From: Rhodococcus sp. EPR-157
GTDB lineage: Bacteria; Actinomycetota; Actinomycetes; Mycobacteriales; Mycobacteriaceae
Direction of reading: 5' to 3'
DNA length: 33,037 nucleotides
Assembly: GCF_001647195.1 (NCBI RefSeq)
Contig: NZ_LVCV01000309.1
Span: 1-33,037, forward strand
Made by a program: the position numbers and the translations under genes. Below the pieces are notes generated by a model, which was not told where the DNA came from, ran no database searches, and saw nothing but the letters and a program-made list of their open reading frames with translations. Of this stretch, positions 1-8,233 are shown piece by piece (positions within the stretch are counted from its first letter, which is position 1; each line of letters opens with the position of its first letter).

Positions 1-148
1 ACGATCGCCGTGATCTGCTCATGCTGGTCGGACTCATTTCAGTAGATCCCTATTCTAAGCGGGTCCACTGTCCGAAATCCCTGGGCCGATCATTGTTCAT
101 GGACTGCTCGATCCTGGTGAGGTAACCGAGCCCCTCGGTATCTCCGAG

Positions 149-487
149 GTGGCCGAACTGCTCGATGTTTCACCACACACGCTGCGCTACTACGAGAGAT
201 GCGGGCTGATCGAGGTGGACCGCGATGCGCACGGTCACCGGCAGTACGACGCCGCGGCGGTGCGTAGGCTCGTCTTTCTCTCGCGAATGCGACTGTCGGG
301 CATGCCGATGCGGGACCTGCAGCAGTACGTCGAACTCGTCGACCGCGGGGAGTCCACTGTCCCCGAACGGCTCGACATCCTCCTCGAACACCGCGACACC
401 ATCCGTCGGCAGATCCGAGAGCTTCAATTATCCTTGGTGGCAACCGAATACAAGATCGCCACCTATGGTGGAGCAACGGGGCCCTAG
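149..487 (+). CDS. MerR-family transcriptional regulator (start uncertain)
   Basis: DNA-binding one-component regulator. The N-terminus carries the MerR winged-helix signature (VSPHTLRYYERCGLI, then the HRQY wing, then RLVFLSRMRLSGMPM), followed by a C-terminal coiled-coil dimerisation helix (about residues 65-105). No effector-binding cysteines are visible, so a metal sensor is unlikely. The GTG start is doubtful. The reading frame continues upstream as LGISEV, the usual beginning of a MerR helix 1, back to a stop at 56-58, but it offers only CTG or ATT codons there, so the native protein probably starts a few residues earlier. The gene converges on the dgdA gene with only 6 bp between the stops. 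Its target is unknown. Confidence 0.8.
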   Translation: MAELLDVSPHTLRYYERCGLIEVDRDAHGHRQYDAAAVRRLVFLSRMRLSGMPMRDLQQYVELVDRGESTVPERLDILLEHRDTIRRQIRELQLSLVATEYKIATYGGATGP

Positions 488-493
488 CGTCAC

Positions 494-1873
<1,380 letters not shown>

Positions 1874-2785
1874 TCATAGGAACGAACTTGACGCCGCGCC
1901 TGACAATTCGGTGACCAATGCTCGGATCGACGGGCTCGACTGTGCGCTACGACGCCACGCTGCATGCACCTCTCGCGTCGGTGGCCGCTGCAGTGCCAGT
2001 GCGACGAGATCATCTCCGAGAGGCGGGCGGGCGAGGCGGGGGATGAGTGCGATCACATTCGTGGATGCAACCAATGCGAGTTGGCTGGAGAAGTCGTCGA
2101 CGAGATGTCGAACGTCAGGAGCCTCGGGGAGGTCCGCTACCAGCCGTCGAAACCATTGGTGACACACGGTTCCCGATGGGCTCGTCACCCATGAGTGGCC
2201 CTGCAGTGCAGCGGGAGTCAGCGGCAGAGTGAGCTGTGCGAGGGGATGTCGTCGGTGTACGACGATGTCGCCGAAGTCGGTGTGTACGAGGCTCCGATCG
2301 AGCGAGACAGGCATCGGTGCGGGCAGACCGTCCGCGTCGTGGACCAGCGCGACATCGGCGGATCCGGTGTCCACGCTGTGCAGTGCGCGCTCGGGATCCT
2401 GCTCGGTGATTCGGATTTCGAGATCCGGGCACTCGCTCGCCAGCCTGCCCGCCGCGGTCGCCAGTAGGCCGCGAATGGCGGTCGAGAAAGCGACGATGCG
2501 CAGGGTGCCCCGCGGATCGCCTTCGGCCACGGACTGCGCTGCCCCCGCGCACCGCTCGAGGGCGTCGAACACGTCGGGGGACGAGTCGACGATGGCCCGG
2601 CCTGCGGGCGTCAGCACGACTCCCCGGCCCGCAGGTGCGAGCACCTCGACCCCGACTTGGCGTTCCAGTCGTTTGATCTGCTGCGACACCGCGGATGCGG
2701 TGAATCCGAGTTCGCGGGCTGCCCGCGCCAGAGTCCCGAGCGCGGCAACCGTGCGCAGCGCGTGCAATGCGGCAACATCGATCAT
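1874..2785 (-). CDS. LysR-family transcriptional regulator
   Basis: 303 aa, the normal LTTR length. The N-terminal winged helix-turn-helix (about residues 3-60; ALGTLARAARELGFTASAVSQQIKRLE) is typical, and residues about 90-295 form the periplasmic-binding-protein-like effector domain (LRIVAFSTAIRGLL, then DVALVHD). It lies head to tail with dgdA (75 bp gap) and divergent from the DapA-like gene (72 bp gap). The divergent gap contains a 12-bp perfect palindrome with its flanks in a T-N11-A arrangement, as expected for LysR autoregulation. It probably controls dgdA and/or the DapA paralogue. By position it is a counterpart of dgdR, but this was not tested by sequence comparison. Confidence 0.88.
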   Translation of the reverse strand: MIDVAALHALRTVAALGTLARAARELGFTASAVSQQIKRLERQVGVEVLAPAGRGVVLTPAGRAIVDSSPDVFDALERCAGAAQSVAEGDPRGTLRIVAFSTAIRGLLATAAGRLASECPDLEIRITEQDPERALHSVDTGSADVALVHDADGLPAPMPVSLDRSLVHTDFGDIVVHRRHPLAQLTLPLTPAALQGHSWVTSPSGTVCHQWFRRLVADLPEAPDVRHLVDDFSSQLALVASTNVIALIPRLARPPLGDDLVALALQRPPTREVHAAWRRSAQSSPSIRALVTELSGAASSSFL

Positions 2786-2797
2786 GAAGCAAGATTA

Positions 2798-2809
2798 CGC
2801 AATATTGCG
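2798..2809. promoter_or_regulatory. Palindromic putative LysR operator
   Basis: CGCAATATTGCG is a perfect 12-bp palindrome, flanked by TTA and AAG, in the 72-bp gap between the divergent lysR and dapA-like genes. It starts 13 bp from the LysR start codon. The position and the T...A ends fit a LysR-type box. This is inference from location and symmetry. Confidence 0.5.
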
Positions 2810-2857
2810 AAGAAAGCATCGCTGGACCATTGGTATCGGAGTGCGCACACTCGGCCT

Positions 2858-3766
2858 ATGAACAGTGAACAGCTTTTCGGGTCCAACCTCGTCGCCATGG
2901 TCACGCCGATGGACGCTCGCCATGGTGTGGATGGATCCAGCCTGGACCGGCTCGTCGAACACTTGATTGACACCCGGTGCGACGGCATCGTCGTGGCAGG
3001 CACGGCAGGTGAGGCACCCACGCTCACCGATACCGAGACGGCGGGGCTGATCGAATCGGTGGCTGCGAAGGCGAACGGCCGAGCACGGGTGATCGCTGGC
3101 GTCGGCACCAACGACACTGCATCGAGCGTCGAACGTGCTCGTCGGGCTGAGGCGGCGGGAGCGGATGCGCTGCTGGTCGTCTGCCCGTACTACTCGCGGC
3201 CGACGCAGGCCGGAATCGTTGCTCATTGCGTAGCAGTGGCCGACGCGACGGACCTGCCGGTGATGCTTTACGACGTCCCTGCACGCACGGGGACCGCGAT
3301 GGACGCGGCGACACTCGTCGAACTTGCGGGTCACCCGAACATTCGCGCTGTCAAAGACGCGAAAGGCGATCTGTTCGAGGCCATGTCAGTGATGTCGCGG
3401 ACTTCGCTCGACTACTACTGCGGCATCGACGAGCTGAACTTGCCGTACCTTGCCATCGGTGCAACGGGACTCGTCAGCGTCGTGGGAAACGTTGTGGCAG
3501 AACAGAACGGCGAACTTATATATCTGGTCCGTGACGGCGATCTCGTATCGGCTCGTCGTCTGCAGTCGCGACTGCTGCCGTTCGCCGATGCAGTCATGAG
3601 GACATCGCAGGGGGCAATCATGGCAAAGGTCGCACTACACGCCGTCGGTATCATCGACTATGCGGCAGTGCGACTTCCGCTGGTCGAGTCCCCGCAGGAG
3701 CACGTGCAGCGGCTAACGGCGACACTTGCTCACTTGCCGACTAGGTCCATTGCAGCTCGCACGTGA
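2858..3766 (+). CDS. Dihydrodipicolinate synthase / N-acetylneuraminate lyase family protein
   Basis: 302-aa class I (Schiff-base) aldolase of the DapA family, colinear from end to end with mycobacterial DapA. The Schiff-base lysine is Lys166 (AVKDAKGD). The catalytic tyrosines are Tyr112 (CPYYSRP) and Tyr138 (MLYDVPART), and the catalytic Thr is Thr49. The pyruvate-loop motif GTTGES of standard DHDPS reads GTAGEA here, so the second Thr and the Ser are both Ala. That change, and a location away from lysine-biosynthesis genes but divergent from a catabolic LysR/dgdA pair, suggest a specialised paralogue: another pyruvate-dependent aldolase, possibly catabolic. The chosen ATG follows the LysR intergenic region; the frame stays open farther upstream, but that would overlap lysR. 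Confidence 0.82.
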   Translation: MNSEQLFGSNLVAMVTPMDARHGVDGSSLDRLVEHLIDTRCDGIVVAGTAGEAPTLTDTETAGLIESVAAKANGRARVIAGVGTNDTASSVERARRAEAAGADALLVVCPYYSRPTQAGIVAHCVAVADATDLPVMLYDVPARTGTAMDAATLVELAGHPNIRAVKDAKGDLFEAMSVMSRTSLDYYCGIDELNLPYLAIGATGLVSVVGNVVAEQNGELIYLVRDGDLVSARRLQSRLLPFADAVMRTSQGAIMAKVALHAVGIIDYAAVRLPLVESPQEHVQRLTATLAHLPTRSIAART

Positions 3767-3974
3767 TAGCTCTCGACTATTCCGATGCACGTTCTTTCGA
3801 TTGTTGATTGCGCACAATGTGCAGCGGCACACCAACTGCGCAAAAGACAGATCGAACACACTGCGTAGAAGCAACCCTTTTGTCCTGTTCGAGGCCTCCC
3901 AGTCGGATGCAGAAGGCTGCCACCGGTCGAACCGGGTTACTGTGACTGCAAGAACCGGATAAAAAGGGTGTGGG

Positions 3975-5276
3975 ATGAGCGTCGACAGAGAAACCGGCAG
4001 TGCGCCGTGGCAGTCCGAGGAATCACCTCGGCCCCGACGGGCGATACTGCCTGCCGACGACGCGTTCTACACCGCGCCGGAAGGCTTCGAAACGGCTGAG
4101 CCAGGGACCGTTCTGCGTCATCGTGAGGTCGAGGTCGCCCTGTACGGATCGATCCCGCAGCAGGTCGATGCGTGGCAACTGCTGTATCGAACCAACGATC
4201 TCCACGACAACCCGCAGGTCAGCGTCACGACGATCTTGATGCAGCGCGGAAGCGTCGCGGAAGCTCCTCGTCTGTTGTCCTATCAGTGCGCCATCGATGC
4301 CGTGTCGTCCGTGTGCTTCCCGTCGTATGCACTGCAGCGCGGCGCGAAGGCATGGGGAGCTGTACCGCAGTTCGAGTTCGTACTCGTGTTGCACGCGTTG
4401 CGCCGCGGCTGGGTCATCTCCCTTCCTGACCACGAGGGGCCGGACGGGCACTGGGGATCACCCCGCGAGCCCGGATACTGCACGCTCGACGCAGTGCGGG
4501 CGTCGCTGAGATTCGCGCCACTCGGATTGTCGTACGACACTCCGGTCGGACTGTGGGGATACTCCGGTGGCGGACTGGCGACGTCGTGGGCCGCCGAGAT
4601 GGCCGAGACATATGCGCCCGAGATCGACATCGTCGGTGCCGCCCTCGGATCACCCGTCGGAGACCCCGCGTCAGCCTTCATGCGGCTCAACGCGACGCTG
4701 CATGCGGGACTGCCCACGTTGGTGGTCGAAGGTCTTCGGCGTACCTACCCTGACCTGGACCGCGTCGTGCGTGAACACGTCAACGCCGAAGGTCTGGCAC
4801 TGCTCGACTCCGTCGACGACCTCACCACCGTCGCGGCAGTCCGGAAACTCGCGCGACACGACCTCGACAGGTACATCGACATCCCGCTGGCGGACCTGCT
4901 GGCCAAGCCCGAAATTCTCGACGTGTTCGAGGAGATTCAACCGGGGCGTATCGCTCCCGCCGTACCGATGCTCGTCGTCCAGGCGGTACACGACCAGATC
5001 ATCGCGATCGACGACGTCGACGGACAGGTGGATCGCTACCTCGACAACGGCGCACACGTGACGTACCTGCGTGATCGGCTCAGCGAGCACCTGTCGCTGC
5101 ATCCACTGTCGGCACCGCTGACGCTCGACTGGCTGCAGGACAGGTTCGACGGTCAGCCGGTACCACCGTCAGGCATCACGACGGTCTGGTCGACGGCATC
5201 GTCGTTCGGGGCGGTGCGAGATCTGTTCGCGTTGGCATGGTCGACGACGTTGGCGTTGCTGGGTCGCCAACTCTGA
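3975..5276 (+). CDS. Secretory-lipase (LIP) family alpha/beta hydrolase
   Basis: 433-aa serine hydrolase of the LIP family, common in Rhodococcus, Nocardia and mycobacteria, which hydrolyse triacylglycerols or other esters. The nucleophile elbow is GYSGGG with Ser197. Likely partners are Asp340 (QAVHDQII) and His372 or His376 (LSEHLSLHP). The family is usually exported, but the N-terminus here is polar (charged MSVDRETGSAPWQSEESPRP) with no hydrophobic signal core; the last 20 residues are moderately hydrophobic. A cytosolic or peripheral location is therefore possible. GGTGTGGG lies just before the ATG. Upstream, TACTGT (3938-3943) could serve as a -10 box, and an inverted repeat CCGGTCGAACCGG sits at 3923-3935. 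The gene is probably monocistronic, 208 bp after the DapA paralogue, and is followed by a long hairpin. Confidence 0.82.
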   Translation: MSVDRETGSAPWQSEESPRPRRAILPADDAFYTAPEGFETAEPGTVLRHREVEVALYGSIPQQVDAWQLLYRTNDLHDNPQVSVTTILMQRGSVAEAPRLLSYQCAIDAVSSVCFPSYALQRGAKAWGAVPQFEFVLVLHALRRGWVISLPDHEGPDGHWGSPREPGYCTLDAVRASLRFAPLGLSYDTPVGLWGYSGGGLATSWAAEMAETYAPEIDIVGAALGSPVGDPASAFMRLNATLHAGLPTLVVEGLRRTYPDLDRVVREHVNAEGLALLDSVDDLTTVAAVRKLARHDLDRYIDIPLADLLAKPEILDVFEEIQPGRIAPAVPMLVVQAVHDQIIAIDDVDGQVDRYLDNGAHVTYLRDRLSEHLSLHPLSAPLTLDWLQDRFDGQPVPPSGITTVWSTASSFGAVRDLFALAWSTTLALLGRQL

Positions 5277-5293
5277 CTCCAGTTGGTCTGGGA

Positions 5294-5360
5294 GGCTCCG
5301 CCTCCAGTGGCGCGGTTGAGTGCACTGGGCTGCACTCAACCGCGCCACTGCGGCGGAGCC
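5294..5360 (+). repeat. Long-hairpin palindromic repeat element, copy 1
   Basis: Two perfect 20-nt arms, CAGTGGCGCGGTTGAGTGCA (5305-5324) and its reverse complement (5331-5350), enclose a 6-nt loop. An outer 9-bp stem, GGCTCCGCC (5294-5302) with GGCGGAGCC (5352-5360), is separated from the core by a small bulge. The element starts 17 bp after the lipase stop. A second copy lies at 19541-19609. No T-tract follows, so it is not a classical intrinsic terminator. A dispersed REP/MITE-like element or an RNA-stabilising or terminating hairpin are the likely roles. Confidence 0.85.
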
Positions 5361-5363
5361 GCA

Positions 5364-5411
5364 CCACTGCACGACTGGTTCGGAGCGCCACTGCACGACT
5401 GGTGCGGAGCG
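5364..5411 (+). repeat. Two tandem 24-bp repeats attached to the hairpin element
   Basis: Two directly adjacent 24-bp units, 5364-5387 and 5388-5411, differ at one base (GGTTCGG versus GGTGCGG). A partial third unit (CCACT) follows at 5412. The 17 nt ACTGGTGCGGAGCGCCA at 5398-5414 occur identically right after the hairpin of copy 2 (19593-19609), so this is a duplicated flank of the same element. Confidence 0.85.
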
Positions 5412-5427
5412 CCACTAAGGTTTTCGC

Positions 5428-6102
5428 ATGACCGACAAGACGCGCTCACCGTGGCTCCTGCTGGTGCTCTCGTTCGGAGCAGGCGCAACCGACGCGTTCG
5501 CGTTCCTGGCTCTGGGTGGAATCTTCACTGCCAACATGACCGGCAACCTGGTGTTGGTCGGACTAGTAGGACGAGACGACTACCTCGCCACTTTGGTCGG
5601 AGCGGCAGTGTCGATCGCTGTGTTCTTCGTCGTGCTTCTCGTCGGATTCCGCTACGCGCACACGACGACTCGATCACCCGTTCGGTCGACGAGAATGTTG
5701 CTCGGCGTGGCGGCGGGAGTCCAGGTCGCGAGCCTCGCGGCCTGGTGGATATTGGACAGTCCGACCGATCCGATCATCGTCGACGGACTCGTCGCGCTGT
5801 CGGCGGCGGCGATGGCACTCCAGACAGTCGTCGCACGCACGTCCGCGGTAGGTGGTGGGCTGTCGACGACATTCGTCACCGGAACGATGGTGAACGTCGT
5901 CGACGATCTTGCCCGCGGTGACACCGAATACCTGGCGCTGCGGATCGGTGCTATCGCAGCGCTGGTCGTCGGATCGTTTGCGGGAGCAGTATCGATTTTC
6001 ACCGCGCCGCAACACGGGCCGATAGTGTCCGTCGTGACTGGCTGTACTGCGTTGGCACTGGCCGTGTTCGGAGTTCGCCGGTCGAAGCGCGCGGCGAGCT
6101 AG
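5428..6102 (+). CDS. DUF1275 / YoaK-family membrane protein
   Basis: 224-aa integral membrane protein with about six hydrophobic segments (starting near residues 8, 47, 90, 118, 170 and 195). The N-terminal family signature is clear: GAGATDAFAFLALGGIFTAN followed by MTGN. It belongs to the DUF1275 (YoaK-like) family, whose biochemical role is not established. AAGG lies about 9 bases before the ATG. The gene follows the hairpin/tandem-repeat element closely and converges on the papain-like gene. Its TAG stop lies inside the repeat patch that starts at 6093. Confidence 0.85.
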   Translation: MTDKTRSPWLLLVLSFGAGATDAFAFLALGGIFTANMTGNLVLVGLVGRDDYLATLVGAAVSIAVFFVVLLVGFRYAHTTTRSPVRSTRMLLGVAAGVQVASLAAWWILDSPTDPIIVDGLVALSAAAMALQTVVARTSAVGGGLSTTFVTGTMVNVVDDLARGDTEYLALRIGAIAALVVGSFAGAVSIFTAPQHGPIVSVVTGCTALALAVFGVRRSKRAAS

Positions 6103-6205
6103 CACCTTTTTTGCCGATCTAGCACAGGCGCTAGGACGTGAAAACCCGTGCCAGCTTTGCAAAAACCGTGCTAGCTCGGCAAACCTAGCTCGGCGGCAGA
6201 ACCTA
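6093..6205. repeat. Cluster of degenerate GCCGAGCTAGCAC repeats at a convergent junction
   Basis: About 20-nt units built on GSCGAKCTAGCAC plus a T-run occur in both orientations. On the plus strand: 6093-6105 (followed by CTTTTTT) and 6113-6125. On the minus strand: GCCGAGCTAGCACGGTTTTT (6180-6161), then a variant AAGCTGGCACGGGTTTT (6157-6141) and a partial unit near 6195-6182. Units of opposite orientation can pair into a hairpin (GCCGATCTAGCAC with GTGCTAGCTCGGC, one mismatch), with T-tracts on both strands. The patch overlaps the stop codons of both convergent genes and may act as a bidirectional terminator. Confidence 0.65.
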
Positions 6206-8233
6206 AGTCGGCGCTCCGGGCATCCGATCCGCACCCCAGCTACGCTCGATGTACCCGACCGTCGTCTCGATGCCTTCAGCGGGGACCTTCTCCGGCTCGC
6301 CATGTTCGAGCGGATCGGTGTGGAAAATGTACAGCCGAGATGCGAACTGCTCGAACGGAAGTGAGCCCTCGCCCGCTCGTTCGCCGTTGCTCGCCGTCCC
6401 GACTACGACGCCGTCTCCCCAATCCTGTCCGCTGTCGTTGTTGGGGTTGAAGAAGTAGACCCGCATGACAGCATCGGGATCGAGTGCGACGCGCAAGATC
6501 GTGATGGCATGCCAGCCGACGTACCGAGCTGCGCTGTCGGTGACGGCAATCCCCGCCGGTTGCGGGTGGACCAGAGGCTGACCGCCGTTGTACTCCAAGT
6601 GATACGACGCGTAGAACCCACGCAGGAACTCGTCGAGATCGATCAGCTTTCCGGTCTCGACGTCGACGTTGATGTTGAATCCGCGCGCCGACCACCACCC
6701 GTGGAACTCGGGGTTGACCCAGCGATGCGGATCGCCCGGCCGATCTGCGCACTGCCTGATCATCTCGGCGTAGATACGGTCGAGGTGCGGCACCACGAGC
6801 TGTGACACGGGATCGAGGTCCACCGGTGAGGAAGTCGCGACTCCTCCCGAGCTGTCGTTGGACGAGAGCGGCTGACCCTCGAAGTGCATCACGATCTCGT
6901 CGTCGCGCGCCGCCCAGACGACCATCTGCAGCAGGTAGTCCGGGTCGTTGTACGCCCACATCGACAGTGCCCGTGCGGATTGACAGGTCGGATTGTCGCC
7001 CTGTCCGATGCCGAGGGGTTGCCCGAGCATCGACAGCAAACCACCGAGCAACCTGGCCTCGGGCTCCGGAGTCGGTCCGAAGATGTCGAGCAGGCGTCGA
7101 CGAACCTCGGGCGCGAGACGGAGAGCCAGTTGGCGCCACAGTGACGGAACAATCGGGGGCTGGTGCAGAATTCCGCGGTCGAGAAGTAGCGCGATTCCGT
7201 ACAGGCATTGTGCGGATTCGGGGTGCACGGCCTCGACGATCAAGCAGTGCACCAACTCTGGATATCGCTGCAGGCAGGTCCGACCGGTTTCGGAGACACC
7301 GAGCGCCTCGCCGAGCAGGTACGTGTTGTGCTCGATCAGGAAGCGCGCAAGCGTCGCGTGGTACGGCGAAACGAGGCCGGTGTCGTGCATGGCGCGCGCA
7401 AAACCGCGCGCCTCGAACTCCAGACCCTCGGCGTCCATCGCGCCGAGACGCGAGCGGTAGACGTCGACGCCAGGATCCTCACGGCACGCCTCGGTCGGCC
7501 CGAACAACGCCGAGATCAGACGATCGAGTCCTTGGCCTGATGCGCCGAGATCGACGTCGGGATCTTCTCGGTACACCGCGATGCGAGTGACCATCGCCTT
7601 GACGTGATCGACCTGAATCGGCCGCTGGCGCAACACGCGCCAGATCTCGTCGCCGAGTTCTCCGAGCACGCTGTCGTAGCCGATCTGGTCAGCGACGTAC
7701 GCGAACAGGTCACGAATCAGATGCGCTACGCGGCCGAGTCGAACTCGCTCGGCCTCCGACGGCGACGAGAACAACACTTCCAGGTTCATCGCCAGAATCT
7801 GCGACAGGAACCGCTTCGCGTCCTCGGCGCTGATCGCCGGATGGTCGTACTCGCCCGCGGCGATCGCGACCAACCGCAGCTCGCTGGTTGCCTCGAGTAC
7901 GACCGTGTCGATCACGCCGCTGCGCAAACTCGGTCCGACGAAGCCCGGCACAAGGATATCCGGGTGTGCCCAGTCGGTACCGATGAACAAACCCGCTTCG
8001 TCGAGAACTGCAGCGCGGGAACGAACTTCGGCGCATCCACCCGGACGCGTCAATACCCGATGAAGCGAGTCGAGGACTCGTCGTACCTTCGTGCCCTTGG
8101 AGAAGTCCGGCGCGGCAGCCAGTGCGTCGGTGGCGTGATCGAGCTGCGCAAGTCGCGTTACCAGCGCTTGGTCGACGGGCGCGTCCAGTGTTTGCGACGG
8201 TCCGTTGTCGGCGTTCCCGAGATCCTGCCTCAC
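6203..8233 (-). CDS. Uncharacterised 676-aa protein with papain-like Cys-His-Asn pattern
   Basis: I do not recognise a named family. The N-terminal 400 residues look mostly helical and cytosolic. The C-terminal part shows a pattern like papain-fold cysteine peptidases, amidases or transglutaminases: Gln411-x5-Cys417 (QGDNPTCQSARALSMW, the same Q-x5-C spacing as papain), then His575 (GWHAITILRV) and Asn596 (YFFNPNNDSGQDWG). No signal peptide or membrane segment is seen. The start is GTG at 8233, overlapping the stop of the ATP-grasp gene by 4 bp (GTGA). The frame is open farther upstream, but that part is the shadow of the ATP-grasp gene. Tight coupling suggests the two products act together, for example a ligase plus a cysteine hydrolase or acyl-transferase acting on the same amide bond. 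That role is inference. Confidence 0.75.
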   Translation of the reverse strand: MRQDLGNADNGPSQTLDAPVDQALVTRLAQLDHATDALAAAPDFSKGTKVRRVLDSLHRVLTRPGGCAEVRSRAAVLDEAGLFIGTDWAHPDILVPGFVGPSLRSGVIDTVVLEATSELRLVAIAAGEYDHPAISAEDAKRFLSQILAMNLEVLFSSPSEAERVRLGRVAHLIRDLFAYVADQIGYDSVLGELGDEIWRVLRQRPIQVDHVKAMVTRIAVYREDPDVDLGASGQGLDRLISALFGPTEACREDPGVDVYRSRLGAMDAEGLEFEARGFARAMHDTGLVSPYHATLARFLIEHNTYLLGEALGVSETGRTCLQRYPELVHCLIVEAVHPESAQCLYGIALLLDRGILHQPPIVPSLWRQLALRLAPEVRRRLLDIFGPTPEPEARLLGGLLSMLGQPLGIGQGDNPTCQSARALSMWAYNDPDYLLQMVVWAARDDEIVMHFEGQPLSSNDSSGGVATSSPVDLDPVSQLVVPHLDRIYAEMIRQCADRPGDPHRWVNPEFHGWWSARGFNINVDVETGKLIDLDEFLRGFYASYHLEYNGGQPLVHPQPAGIAVTDSAARYVGWHAITILRVALDPDAVMRVYFFNPNNDSGQDWGDGVVVGTASNGERAGEGSLPFEQFASRLYIFHTDPLEHGEPEKVPAEGIETTVGYIERSWGADRMPGAPT

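Noticed and set aside
1-118. Possible gene end or promoter at the left window edge
   Set aside because: No open frame with recognisable protein features and no convincing promoter hexamers were seen.
5364-5416. Tandem repeats considered as a CRISPR fragment
   Set aside because: The units are directly adjacent with no spacers, and no cas genes are present.
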